A DNA stretch of 64,000 nt from Flavobacteriaceae bacterium PS02334 (GTDB taxonomy: Bacteria; Bacteroidota; Bacteroidia; Flavobacteriales; Flavobacteriaceae): contig JASCOH010000011.1 of NCBI GenBank assembly GCA_029959295.1, positions 34,700-98,699 of the forward strand. Direction: 5' to 3'. This document shows positions 36,451 through 45,274 of the stretch, piece after piece. Made by a program: the position numbers and the translations under genes. The notes beneath the pieces were generated by a model. That model was given only the letters and a program-made list of their open reading frames with translations, was not told where the DNA came from and did no database searches. How positions within the stretch are numbered: the stretch's first letter is position 1; every line of letters begins with the position of its first letter.

Positions 36451-37128
36451 TTAAGGCGTTGATGAAGAAACCTGCAATACTTTACCATTATAAAATTGAT
36501 TCCCTTTTAAGGTAAAATCATAAATATAATCAGCCATTTGTGAAGCAGAAAGTGGCGCTTGATAACCTGGAAAAGCTTCTGCCAACATTTCTGTCTGTAC
36601 TGAACCCAGAGCTAAAACATTAAACGCAATTCCTTGTTCTTTATATTCTTCAGATAATAATTCTGAAAGCGTAATTACGGCTCCTTTGCTTGAACTGTAA
36701 GCTGAAAGTCCTGCGAATTTTACACTCCCTTGAATTCCTCCCATGGAACTGATTGTTACAACGTGGCTTCCTTTTTGCAAATAAGGCAAGGCAATTCGAG
36801 TCAAAGAAGCAACTCCGAAAACATTTACTTTATAAATACTTTCAAAATCTTCAACGGTAGTTTCTGAAAAAGGTTTCAGCAATAAAGCGCCGGCATTGTG
36901 GACAATTGCGTCTACATTTTTCCAAGTTGATTTCAAGAAATTTTCTACTTTTTGCAAATCTTCTTGTTTGGATAAATCAACTGAAAGGCAAGTTATATTT
37001 TTATTTTCGAGCAAAGCCTGAGGTGTTTTTCTGGAAATTGCCAAAACATTGTGGCCGTCATTAGCAAATTTTAAGGCCAGTTCATAACCAATTCCCCTAC
37101 TCGTTCCCGAGATAATTATATTTTTCAT
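36451..37128 (-). CDS. SDR-family oxidoreductase
   Basis: 225 aa. Rossmann start ISGTSRGIGYELA (TGxxxGIG variant), NAG in VHNAGAL, catalytic S/Y/K as ISSMGG and YSSSKGAV. A classical short-chain dehydrogenase; substrate and NAD/NADP choice are not clear. Lies 9 bp after the upstream peptidase gene, so they are probably co-transcribed. Confidence 0.9.
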   Translation of the reverse strand: MKNIIISGTSRGIGYELALKFANDGHNVLAISRKTPQALLENKNITCLSVDLSKQEDLQKVENFLKSTWKNVDAIVHNAGALLLKPFSETTVEDFESIYKVNVFGVASLTRIALPYLQKGSHVVTISSMGGIQGSVKFAGLSAYSSSKGAVITLSELLSEEYKEQGIAFNVLALGSVQTEMLAEAFPGYQAPLSASQMADYIYDFTLKGNQFYNGKVLQVSSSTP

Positions 37129-37137
37129 TCGTAAAAA

Positions 37138-38106
37138 TTACTTTTTAAGTGCGATTTCTTTTGCTGGCGAATTTGTCATTTTTTCAATTACAGGCAACAT
37201 GTCTTGCACAAACGAAGCCATGTGCGCCGTGTCCATTAATTTAAATTCGTCTTGTGGCTGGTGATAATATTCAAAATTTTCGAAGTCAAAAGTACAAACT
37301 GTTTGCGCAGGAATTCCGAATTCTGTGAAAAAAGGATAATTATCAGAAGCCATAAAAAGTCGGTAAGTCAATTCCTGCTGTACAAATCCGATTAAGTTTT
37401 TGCCTGCATATTCATTAAATTTTGAAGCCATATTTGATTTCCCGTAACCCGTGATATACGCCGTAAAATCACGTTTCATCGGAACTCCGATCATTTCAAA
37501 ATTCAACATCGTATAAATATTAAAATTCTTTTCTTTTAGCTTCTTGGCTAAATGCTTCGACCCTAAAAGTCCTTTTTCTTCTGCAGTAAAAAAGGCAAAA
37601 AGAATGCTTCGCTTATTGGATTTTGTTTTTCCGAAATACTTCACAACTTCTGTAACGGCAGTCGTTCCCGATGCATTGTCATTTGCGCCATTATTAATTT
37701 TATCGCCTTCAACGGCATCCAATAAAAGTCCGATATGATCATAATGAGCTCCGATTACGACAAACTCATTTTTTAATTTTGGATCATTTCCTTCAATAAA
37801 ACCAACAATATTATAAGCCGTTTTCGGAAAGTCTTTCAAAGTATCTTTATAGGTAGAAAAATAAGGCTTGACATTATTATCCGCATAAATCTTTTCTAAA
37901 TAACTGACGGCTTTTTCCATGCTTTTTGAACCTGGATCACGACCTTCCAACTCATCTGAAGATAAAAATTGCAATGTTTTTGAAACTGATTCTTGGCTTA
38001 CTTTATAATTAATTTCGGAAGCAGATTTTCCTTCTGATTCAACAACAGCTGTATTTGACTTGCATCCAAAAATAAAGACAGGAAGCAGATAGAATATTTT
38101 TTTCAT
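37138..38106 (-). CDS. M28-family zinc aminopeptidase, lipoprotein
   Basis: 322 aa. The signal peptide ends in a lipobox (FIFGC, Cys at about 15). Zinc ligands in order: H of IGAHYDHIG, D of GANDNASG, EE of FFTAEEKGLLGS, D of ASDNYPFF, and the late H of YYHQPQDE. These are the full set for an M28 di-zinc peptidase that trims peptides in the periplasm or at the surface. First gene of a likely operon with the SDR and SprT-like genes. Confidence 0.92.
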   Translation of the reverse strand: MKKIFYLLPVFIFGCKSNTAVVESEGKSASEINYKVSQESVSKTLQFLSSDELEGRDPGSKSMEKAVSYLEKIYADNNVKPYFSTYKDTLKDFPKTAYNIVGFIEGNDPKLKNEFVVIGAHYDHIGLLLDAVEGDKINNGANDNASGTTAVTEVVKYFGKTKSNKRSILFAFFTAEEKGLLGSKHLAKKLKEKNFNIYTMLNFEMIGVPMKRDFTAYITGYGKSNMASKFNEYAGKNLIGFVQQELTYRLFMASDNYPFFTEFGIPAQTVCTFDFENFEYYHQPQDEFKLMDTAHMASFVQDMLPVIEKMTNSPAKEIALKK

Positions 38107-38204
38107 TTGTTTTTTGGTTGATTGATTTACTTGCTAAAATAAAAAAAATACAGTAACAACAGTTGTTTTATGGAGGAACAAATTCATCGTTGCTCTTTAA
38201 ATTC

Positions 38205-38280
38205 AGATTCTACACAAAATTTGTTGACAAATTCCACACTTTTGGATAAAAATTCCACACAAATCCTCATACAAATTCTA
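38205..38280 (+). repeat. Phased direct repeats AAATTCCACAC (possible activator sites)
   Basis: Copies: AGATTCTACAC at 38205-38215, AAATTCCACAC at 38229-38239 and again at 38250-38260 (identical), and a degenerate AAATTCTA at 38273-38280. Spacings are 24, 21 and 23 bp, close to two helical turns. They stand about 100-180 bp ahead of a sigma-54-like promoter, where enhancer sites of NtrC-type activators usually sit. Confidence 0.6.
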
Positions 38281-38354
38281 TTTTTTTTTCTAGAAAAAAT
38301 TAAAAACCCTTATTTTTCAATACTTTACAAGCAAATCATTTTACTTTCTCTGAA

Positions 38355-38371
38355 TTGGCACATTTTTTTCA
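38355..38371 (+). promoter_or_regulatory. Candidate sigma-54 promoter (-24/-12)
   Basis: TTGGCAC at 38355-38361, 5 bp, then TTTCA at 38367-38371. The consensus is TTGGCAC-N5-TTGCA; only the G of the -12 GC pair differs. No TAnnTTTG element is seen between here and the ATG at 38420. Confidence 0.55.
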
Positions 38372-38419
38372 TTACTCTAATCGAAAAAGAAACTATTACA
38401 AACACAAAATAATATTGTT

Positions 38420-38716
38420 ATGAAAAAGATTTTTTTATTAGCCGCTATCGCATTAGGATTTGGAATCAATGCTAACGCTACACAAATTGAAAACAACAAA
38501 GAAATTTCAATCTTACAAGAGAAAGAATACAAACCAGTTGAACCGTCAGCAATTCCTGCAGATGTATTGAAAAACATCAGCGCAAAATATGGCGGATATA
38601 CGCTTAAAGAAGCGCATGTTGCAGCCGACGGAGAATATAAATTGGTTGTTGCAAAAGATGAAAAAACCGTTACAGCATATTTCTCATCGACAGGTGAGTT
38701 TATTAAAGAAGCATAG
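38420..38716 (+). CDS. Small secreted protein, PepSY-like
   Basis: 98 aa. Signal peptide cleaved after about residue 20 (GINANA). The mature part (about 78 aa) has a strand-helix-strand layout with KYGGYTLKEAHVAADGEYKLVV, reminiscent of small PepSY/BLIP-like periplasmic proteins that follow envelope two-component systems. It has its own terminator and a sigma-54-like promoter. No catalytic motif. Confidence 0.75.
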   Translation: MKKIFLLAAIALGFGINANATQIENNKEISILQEKEYKPVEPSAIPADVLKNISAKYGGYTLKEAHVAADGEYKLVVAKDEKTVTAYFSSTGEFIKEA

Positions 38717-38760
38717 TTTAAGTTAAGTTTGTTGAAGGAAGAATTTATTCTTCGCAATAT

Positions 38761-38786
38761 AAAGGAGATGTGGGGGCATCTCCTTT
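38761..38786 (+). terminator. Terminator after the small secreted protein
   Basis: 10-bp perfect stem AAAGGAGATG/CATCTCCTTT, loop TGGGGG, followed by a T-rich stretch. Confidence 0.85.
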
Positions 38787-38840
38787 ATTGTTTTATATAT
38801 TTTATAACATATATTAACACTTAAAGTTGGTTTAAAATTT

Positions 38841-38848
38841 TAATTTTG
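38841..38848 (+). promoter_or_regulatory. -7 element TAATTTTG of the NtrC-type regulator
   Basis: Exact TAnnTTTG match 23 bp before the ATG at 38872. Confidence 0.45.
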
Positions 38849-38871
38849 TAAAAACACATCCCCTTTTCTAA

Positions 38872-40215
38872 ATGGCTTCAAAAATTTTAGTGATCGATGA
38901 CGATACTTCTTTCTGCGTAATGCTGAAAACTTTTTTGCAAAAAAAAGGCTACGAAGTAACGAATGCTTTTACAGCTAAAGAAGCCGAAGAAGCAATTAAA
39001 AATCAGACCTTTGATGTAGTTTTGACTGATATCAGACTGCCTGACAGCGACGGAATTCAAATTTTAAAAAGCATCAAGGAAGTTTCATTTGCCACCCAAG
39101 TCATCTTAATGACTGGTTATACAGATATCAAAACTGCGGTGAGCGCAATGAAAATGGGAGCTTATGATTATGTTGGAAAGCCAATCAATCCTGATGAGAT
39201 TCTTCATACAATTGAACAATCCTTAAAAAAGAAATCTGAAAAACCCGAAGTTTCTGAAAAGAAAGCGGAAAAACAGATTGTTCCAACTTCTGCTTTTGTA
39301 AAAGGAATCAGTTCTACTTCTGATAAACTTCACGAATATATCAACTTGGTTTCGCCAACAAACATGTCGGTTTTGATCATCGGCGACAGCGGTACCGGAA
39401 AAGAATATATTGCCCACACAATTCACACTTTAAGCAAGCGAAAAGAGAAACCTTTTATTGCGGTTGACTGTGGCGCGATTCCAAAAGAATTAGCATCAAG
39501 CGAATTTTTCGGACACATAAAAGGTTCGTTTACTGGAGCAATTAATGACAAAGTTGGACATTTTGAAGCGGCAAACGGTGGCACTTTATTTTTGGATGAA
39601 GTAGGAAATTTATCTTACGAAGTCCAAATCCAATTGCTTCGTGCCTTACAGGAAAGAAAAGTAAAACCTGTGGGAAGCAATCACGAAATCAAAGTAGATA
39701 TCAGAGTTGTTGCAGCCACAAATGAAGATTTGTCAGAAGCTGTAAAACGTGGTGATTTCAGAGAAGATTTGTATCACCGACTAAATGAATTCTGCATTCA
39801 AGCACCAAGACTTTCAGAAAGAAAACACGACATCATGATTTTTGCGCACCACTTTTTAGCGCAGGCAAATGATGATTTAGAAAAAAACATACAAGGTTTT
39901 GACGATGAAGTCATTGAGCTTTTCATGAATTATGACTGGCCGGGAAATCTTCGCGAGATGAAAAATACGATTAAAAGATCGGTTTTATTGACCAAAGGCG
40001 ATTTTATTCCGAGTGACGTTTTGCCACAGGAAATGCTTACTGCAGCTAACGAAAGCGAACTTTCGGTTTCTTATTATTCTAAAGAAAATGAGGAAATAGC
40101 AATTCGTTCTGCTTTGGAAAGAGCCGGGTTTAATAAAAGTAAGGCCGCGAAACTTTTAAATATTGATAGAAAAACACTTTATAACAAATTGAAATTATAC
40201 AGCATTGATCTTTAA
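38872..40215 (+). CDS. Sigma-54-dependent response regulator (NtrC family)
   Basis: 447 aa. Receiver domain with phospho-acceptor D53 (LTDIRLPDSD), an AAA+ domain with Walker A GDSGTGKE at 171-178, the sigma-54 contact loop GSFTGA at 218-223, Walker B GGTLFLDEVG, and a C-terminal Fis-type helix-turn-helix (AGFNKSKAAKLLNIDRKTLY). It opens sigma-54 promoters when phosphorylated. A sigma-54-like promoter with repeats lies just upstream of the neighbouring gene and is a natural target. Its stop overlaps that of the convergent hybrid kinase by 4 bp. Confidence 0.95.
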   Translation: MASKILVIDDDTSFCVMLKTFLQKKGYEVTNAFTAKEAEEAIKNQTFDVVLTDIRLPDSDGIQILKSIKEVSFATQVILMTGYTDIKTAVSAMKMGAYDYVGKPINPDEILHTIEQSLKKKSEKPEVSEKKAEKQIVPTSAFVKGISSTSDKLHEYINLVSPTNMSVLIIGDSGTGKEYIAHTIHTLSKRKEKPFIAVDCGAIPKELASSEFFGHIKGSFTGAINDKVGHFEAANGGTLFLDEVGNLSYEVQIQLLRALQERKVKPVGSNHEIKVDIRVVAATNEDLSEAVKRGDFREDLYHRLNEFCIQAPRLSERKHDIMIFAHHFLAQANDDLEKNIQGFDDEVIELFMNYDWPGNLREMKNTIKRSVLLTKGDFIPSDVLPQEMLTAANESELSVSYYSKENEEIAIRSALERAGFNKSKAAKLLNIDRKTLYNKLKLYSIDL

Positions 40216-42638
40216 TTGATCTGCTTTTTCAATTCTGAAACCAATTGTTTTAGTTTTTCAAAAATCACATCCATATATTCTTCCGTTTGAGTTTTATCGA
40301 AATTTAGTGCTTGATCTTCGACTGGCTCTAACAAATCAGAAATCGTATAGACTTCCATCTGTTTTAGCATCGGAATCATTTTGTGTGCAATCTCAGCCAT
40401 TTTAGGCAAATCCATTTGAGAAGTCGCCTCTTTTAAAGCTTCGCAGTTTTCAGCCACGCTCACAATAAAAGTTTCTACAATCAATTTTAAAGATTCAGGA
40501 TCGTTCTGCGTAAATTTATTCAGGCTTGAAAGGTCAAATAATTTTTCATTTTTTCTGGCTTCGTCAACCTGCACGGAAACATCCATCGGTTTTCCTTCAA
40601 AAATGGATTTCATCAAAAGCAGTAATTCTTCTAATTTCAAAGGTTTTGGATGGAAAGCCGTAAATCCTTTGCTCATAAAATCTTCTGGATTTAAATTTCT
40701 TTTTCCTGACAAGGCAATCACCGGAATTGTTGCTACTTTCTTGATATTGTTATTTCTTATGATTCTTACCAATTCAAATCCGTCGATATTTGGCATTTGA
40801 ATATCGCTCAATACCATATCAAAATGTTCATATTCCAATAGATTTCTAACCTTTGTAGCATCAACTAAAGTCGTGACTTTTACAGGATAATTTGAAAAAA
40901 TTTCTTTCATAAGCGAAAGTTGCATTGCGTCATCGTCTACAATCAAAATTCTTTTATCCTTTAAAAATTCAAATTCTGAATCCACAGCAGAAACTGGAAT
41001 TTCAATTGCATCTTCAACAACTTTGATGTCAGATTTCACAGCAGGAATGGTAATAGTGAAAATCGAACCTTCATTTTCTTCACTGTCCAAAGTAATTTTT
41101 CCTTTCAATAGACGAAGCATTTTTTTTGCAATAGTCAATCCCAAACCAGTTCCTCCGAATTTCTTTTCAATGCCAGAATGCGCCTGCGTAAATTCTTTAA
41201 AAACGGCTTTTTGCTTATTTTTTGCAATCCCAATTCCGGTGTCAATTACAGAAATTATGATTTTTTCGTCTTCAATTTTGGCCATCACTTCCACTGAACC
41301 TTCCTGCGTAAATTTGATTGCATTTGAAATCAAATTTGTCAAAATCTGCTTCAATCGATAAGGATCAGAAATATAATTATCATCCAAAGCATCTTCCACA
41401 TGCCAATTCAATTCGATGTTTTTGTTTTCAGCATTTGGCTCTAAAGGCTTACACGTATTTTCAATCAAATCTTTAAAATTGAAACTTACTTTTTCAATAT
41501 TGATGCGGTCATTTTCCAATTTAGAAAAATCGACCAAGTCATTGACAAGCTTCAATATATAATTGGAAGAATGCTTTATGTTGTCTAAATATTGCTTTTG
41601 CTTCGGATTGATTTCGGTATTTTTTAGCAAATCAGAAAACCCGATTACGCTTCCCAAAGGGGTTTGGATATCGTGAGTCACAGTCGCCAAAAGCATCATT
41701 TTACTGCGCAATAGATCTTCTTTTTCAGAATTTAAGACTTCGAGCTGGTTCCTATAATTTTGATTGATCGTTAAATCCCGAATGATAATGGATGCGAAAA
41801 TTATTAGTAAAAAAAAGGTAATCGCTCCAACCCAAGCAATAGTTTCTAGCGTATTGTCAATCGCTAATTTTGACTCATTTATTTTTGAATACGATTTCTC
41901 TAAAATCTGTTTTTCTAGAGAAGAAAGCACAATTCGAAGCTGGTCAGAAATAATCCTGTTTTCATCCAGCATTTTCTGTTCTTTCTTGAATAATTGGTAT
42001 TTCAGCTTGTTGTCTTTGATAATAATTTTGGTCAAAACATCTTCAAAAGCCATCGCAAGCGAATCATTAGAAAGCTGTAATCTTCCTAAAGAATCCAACT
42101 GCTTTTCTGTCAGAACAGAGTTTAAGAAATCGGTATATTGTGATTTCCGAGTAAATTTTACAGGCTTTACATTTTGAACAAGAGAATCTTTTACTTTATA
42201 AATTCGGCTCACCGCACGATCAAAAGTAGTCTGTTTATTATAAAAGTTCCTGAATTTAATAATCTCATTGATACTATTTCGTTTCTTTTTCAAAAGCTTT
42301 TGGATGGCATCTAATTTTGACAATTGAACCGTATCGCTTTCTATTTTTATAGCCTCGATTTCACCGTTTACGCTATCTAAAAGTTTATTATATTCAGCAT
42401 AATCTGCCGAAGAACCGGTCAGAATAGAGTTTCTGCCAACAGCTTCAGAGGCATAAAGATTGGCAATAGCGTTACTTATTTTGATAATTTGCTGATTATC
42501 CGAATTCACATCTTTATTCGGAATCGCCGCTTTCAGAATTTCCGTATAAATAAACCAAATAGAAAAGCCAGCTATCACAAAAAGCAATAGATAACCCACA
42601 ATAACTTTTCCTTTTAACGACCTCGGCTTTTGACTCAT
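40212..42638 (-). CDS. Hybrid histidine kinase (HisKA-HATPase-REC-Hpt)
   Basis: 808 aa. Membrane segments at about 11-30 and 267-287 hold a periplasmic helical sensor of about 235 residues. HisKA with H322 in THDIQTPLG, ATPase with NLISNAIKFTQEG and GGTGLGLTIAKK, a receiver near 565-685 (LIVDDDAMQL, VLSDIQMPNIDG), and a C-terminal Hpt domain with the histidine in EIAHKMIPML. This is a full internal phosphorelay, which could pass phosphate to the convergently encoded NtrC-type regulator, though that pairing is unproven. Confidence 0.94.
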   Translation of the reverse strand: MSQKPRSLKGKVIVGYLLLFVIAGFSIWFIYTEILKAAIPNKDVNSDNQQIIKISNAIANLYASEAVGRNSILTGSSADYAEYNKLLDSVNGEIEAIKIESDTVQLSKLDAIQKLLKKKRNSINEIIKFRNFYNKQTTFDRAVSRIYKVKDSLVQNVKPVKFTRKSQYTDFLNSVLTEKQLDSLGRLQLSNDSLAMAFEDVLTKIIIKDNKLKYQLFKKEQKMLDENRIISDQLRIVLSSLEKQILEKSYSKINESKLAIDNTLETIAWVGAITFFLLIIFASIIIRDLTINQNYRNQLEVLNSEKEDLLRSKMMLLATVTHDIQTPLGSVIGFSDLLKNTEINPKQKQYLDNIKHSSNYILKLVNDLVDFSKLENDRINIEKVSFNFKDLIENTCKPLEPNAENKNIELNWHVEDALDDNYISDPYRLKQILTNLISNAIKFTQEGSVEVMAKIEDEKIIISVIDTGIGIAKNKQKAVFKEFTQAHSGIEKKFGGTGLGLTIAKKMLRLLKGKITLDSEENEGSIFTITIPAVKSDIKVVEDAIEIPVSAVDSEFEFLKDKRILIVDDDAMQLSLMKEIFSNYPVKVTTLVDATKVRNLLEYEHFDMVLSDIQMPNIDGFELVRIIRNNNIKKVATIPVIALSGKRNLNPEDFMSKGFTAFHPKPLKLEELLLLMKSIFEGKPMDVSVQVDEARKNEKLFDLSSLNKFTQNDPESLKLIVETFIVSVAENCEALKEATSQMDLPKMAEIAHKMIPMLKQMEVYTISDLLEPVEDQALNFDKTQTEEYMDVIFEKLKQLVSELKKQIN

Positions 42639-42672
42639 ACGATAAAGATACTATTTTCTGACAGTTTGTTCC

Positions 42673-42706
42673 AAAAAAAATCCAGCAGTAATTGCTGGAT
42701 TTTTTA
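42673..42706 (-). terminator. Terminator of the acyl-CoA dehydrogenase gene
   Basis: 13-bp stem AAAAAATCCAGCA/TGCTGGATTTTTT, loop GTAAT, between the dehydrogenase stop and the hybrid kinase start. Confidence 0.9.
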
Positions 42707-42723
42707 TTTATAAAAAGTAATAT

Positions 42724-43866
42724 TTAGTCTGCCAAAATACTTCTCGAAATCACAATTCTTTGAATTTCAGAAGTCCCTTCATAAATCTGCGTAATTTTTG
42801 CATCGCGCATCATTCTTTCCACGTGATATTCTCTCACATAACCGTTTCCTCCGTGAATCTGAACGGCTTCAATAGTAGTGTCCATGGCTGTTTGAGAAGC
42901 AAAAAGTTTTGCCATCGCACCTGATTGTGAAATATCTTGACCGTTATCTTTTTCGTAAGCCGCTTTAAAACACAATAACTCTGCAGCACTAATTTGCGTT
43001 GCCATATCTGCCAATTTGAAAGCAATTGCTTGGTGTTTTGAAATCTCTTTACCGAAAGCTTTTCTTTCTTTTGAATATTTCAAGGCTAATTCATAAGCTC
43101 CAGAAGCAATTCCTAAAGCTTGAGAAGCGATTCCGATTCTGCCACCATTCAATACCGCCATTGCAAAATTAAATCCGAAACCGTCAGCGCCGATTCTGTT
43201 TTCTTTTGGAACTTTTACGTCAGAAAACATCAATGAATGCGTATCAGATCCGCGGATTCCCATCTTTTGTTCTTTTGGTCCGATGTCAAAACCAGCCCAG
43301 CCTTTTTCAACTATGAATGCGTTGATTCCTTTGTGGCCTTTTTCAACGTCTGTATGCGCAATTACAATATAAGTCGAAGCTGTTGAACCGTTTGTAATCC
43401 AGTTTTTTGTTCCGTTTAATAAATAATAATCGCCTTTGTCAATCGCAGTAGTTTTTTGCGAAGTTGCGTCACTTCCCGCTTCTGGCTCAGAAAGACAGAA
43501 TGCTCCGATTACTTCACCTTTTGCCAAAGGCACCAAATATTTTTGTTTTTGTTCTTCGTTGCAATATTTTTCCAATCCTGCGCAAACCAGTGAATTGTTC
43601 ACAGACATTACAACGGCTGCCGAAGCATCCACTTTTGCAATTTCTTTCATTGCCAAAATATAAGAAATGCTGTCCAATCCAGAACCGCCATATTTTGGGT
43701 CAACCATCATCCCTAGAAAACCTAGTTCAGCCATCATTTTCACCTGTTCTGTTGGAAATTTTGAGTGTTCGTCTCTCTCAATTACACCTGGCAACAATTC
43801 ATTTTGAGCAAAATCTCTTGCCGCTTGCTGAATCATTAGGTGTTCTTCGGTTAATTTAAAATCCAT
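42724..43866 (-). CDS. Acyl-CoA dehydrogenase
   Basis: 380 aa from the ATG at 43866, which gives MDFKLTEEHLMIQQAARDFA, the usual family start. A longer in-frame start at 43962 would add 32 residues and run almost into the divergent anmK gene, so it is rejected. Features: GAFCLSEPEAGSDATS and NWITNGSTAS for FAD and substrate, QIYEGTSEIQRIVISR with the catalytic glutamate at the end. It performs the first step of fatty- or branched-chain acyl-CoA oxidation with FAD. Length fits the short/branched-chain group. Confidence 0.94.
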   Translation of the reverse strand: MDFKLTEEHLMIQQAARDFAQNELLPGVIERDEHSKFPTEQVKMMAELGFLGMMVDPKYGGSGLDSISYILAMKEIAKVDASAAVVMSVNNSLVCAGLEKYCNEEQKQKYLVPLAKGEVIGAFCLSEPEAGSDATSQKTTAIDKGDYYLLNGTKNWITNGSTASTYIVIAHTDVEKGHKGINAFIVEKGWAGFDIGPKEQKMGIRGSDTHSLMFSDVKVPKENRIGADGFGFNFAMAVLNGGRIGIASQALGIASGAYELALKYSKERKAFGKEISKHQAIAFKLADMATQISAAELLCFKAAYEKDNGQDISQSGAMAKLFASQTAMDTTIEAVQIHGGNGYVREYHVERMMRDAKITQIYEGTSEIQRIVISRSILAD

Positions 43867-43950
43867 AATTTCTAAAGGTATTAATTGCCGTTTGTTGTTT
43901 TTTTGTGCCCAAATGTAAATATTAATTATCAAATTTTCAATAAGAATACT

Positions 43951-43958
43951 TAATTTTG
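43951..43958 (+). promoter_or_regulatory. -7 element TAATTTTG of anmK
   Basis: Exact TAnnTTTG match ending 5 bp before the start codon. Transcription would begin almost at the ATG, so the mRNA may be leaderless. Confidence 0.5.
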
Positions 43959-43963
43959 GCACT

Positions 43964-45031
43964 ATGATTAAGGAAAACTATAACGTTATCGGAGTTATGT
44001 CGGGAACTTCTTTGGATGGAGTCGATTTAGCCCATATAATTCTCAAAAATGCGGCAAACAAATGGCATTTTGAAATTCAGGAAGCGACTGCAATTCCTTA
44101 TTCTGAAGAATGGATTTCAAGATTAAAAAATGCTGTCGATTTCTCGGATGAAGAATTGAAGAAACTGAATGAAGAGTATACCTTATTATTAGGAGGAATT
44201 ATTTCTGATTTTATCCAAGAAAACAAACTCGAAAATTTAGACGGAATTTGTTCTCACGGACATACGATTTTGCATCAGCCACAAAACGGATTCACCCTAC
44301 AAATCGGAAACCTACCGAATATTTCAAAATTGGTCAATCAAAAAGTCATCTGTGATTTCAGGGTTCAAGATGTGGAATTGGGCGGACAAGGCGCGCCGTT
44401 AGTCCCAATTGGTGATCGTTTTCTTTTTTCGGAGTATGATTATTGCTTAAATCTCGGTGGATTTTCAAATGTTTCTTTTGAGGAAAATGAAAATAGAATT
44501 GCTTTTGACATTTCTCCCGTAAATACGGTCTTGAATTTTTATGCCAATCAATTAGGATTGGATTATGACGATAAAGGAAAATTAGCAAGAACCGGAAAAA
44601 TCTCCGAATCACTTTTTGCAGCATTAAATGCAATTGATTTTTATTCGAAAAAACATCCGAAATCTTTAGGTTTTGAATTTGTAAAAACGGTTGTACTTCC
44701 TATTATTGAAAAGCATTCAATTTCTTTGGAAGACAAATTAGCCACTTTTATCGAACATATTGCCATTCAAACGGCTTTGGCTTTGCCTAAAAAAACAGGA
44801 AGACTTTTGGCAACCGGCGGTGGCGCTTACAATGATTTTTTGATGGAAAGAATGAAATTCCACTTGCCTGAAATGACTTTTGAAATTCCGGATGACAAAA
44901 CGATACAATATAAGGAAGCGCTAATTTTTGGATTATTGGGCGTTTTAAAACTGAGAAACGAAATTAATACGTTGGCGAGCGTGACTGGTGCGAGGCAAAA
45001 TCATAGTTCTGGGAAAATATTTTTGCCGTAA
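43964..45031 (+). CDS. anmK: Anhydro-N-acetylmuramic acid kinase
   Basis: 355 aa. Opens and phosphorylates 1,6-anhydroMurNAc with ATP during recycling of peptidoglycan. The N-terminal loop IGVMSGTSLDGVDLAH, SHGHTILHQP, DFRVQDVELGGQGAPLVP and the late LLATGGGAYNDFLMERM are the family's conserved blocks. Length is normal. Divergent from acyl-CoA dehydrogenase; possibly leaderless. Confidence 0.95.
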   Translation: MIKENYNVIGVMSGTSLDGVDLAHIILKNAANKWHFEIQEATAIPYSEEWISRLKNAVDFSDEELKKLNEEYTLLLGGIISDFIQENKLENLDGICSHGHTILHQPQNGFTLQIGNLPNISKLVNQKVICDFRVQDVELGGQGAPLVPIGDRFLFSEYDYCLNLGGFSNVSFEENENRIAFDISPVNTVLNFYANQLGLDYDDKGKLARTGKISESLFAALNAIDFYSKKHPKSLGFEFVKTVVLPIIEKHSISLEDKLATFIEHIAIQTALALPKKTGRLLATGGGAYNDFLMERMKFHLPEMTFEIPDDKTIQYKEALIFGLLGVLKLRNEINTLASVTGARQNHSSGKIFLP

Positions 45032-45038
45032 TATTTTG

Positions 45039-45046
45039 TATCTTTG
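45039..45046 (+). promoter_or_regulatory. -7 element TATCTTTG of the toxin-antitoxin pair
   Basis: Exact TAnnTTTG match 21 bp before the antitoxin ATG. Confidence 0.45.
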
Positions 45047-45067
45047 ATTCAATAAAATTCTAGACCA

Positions 45068-45274
45068 ATGAAAATCATTTTAGAAATTCCAGACAGTAAA
45101 GCATCCTCATTATTAGAGGTGTTAAAAAGCATTTCCTACATAAAAGTAAAACCACTTTCTGACCAAAAAGCACTTTTGATGGAAGAAATCAGAGAATCTG
45201 TGGAAGAAATAAAATTGATAAAATCAGGAAATAAAAACGCTAAAAATGCTGAAGATTTTTTAAATGAGCTTTGA
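45068..45274 (+). CDS. Probable antitoxin (DUF2683-like)
   Basis: 68 aa, acidic and helical after an N-terminal strand (MKIILEIPDSKASSLLEVLK). The gene overlaps the RelE-like toxin gene by 11 bp in the usual antitoxin-first order. No DNA-binding domain is clearly visible. The call rests mainly on context. Confidence 0.7.
   Translation: MKIILEIPDSKASSLLEVLKSISYIKVKPLSDQKALLMEEIRESVEEIKLIKSGNKNAKNAEDFLNEL

Noticed and set aside
38170-38412. 80-codon plus-strand open frame before the small secreted protein
   Set aside because: It is biased to poly-T/Phe/Ile codons, has no family resemblance, and covers the repeats and sigma-54-like promoter, which explain the region better.
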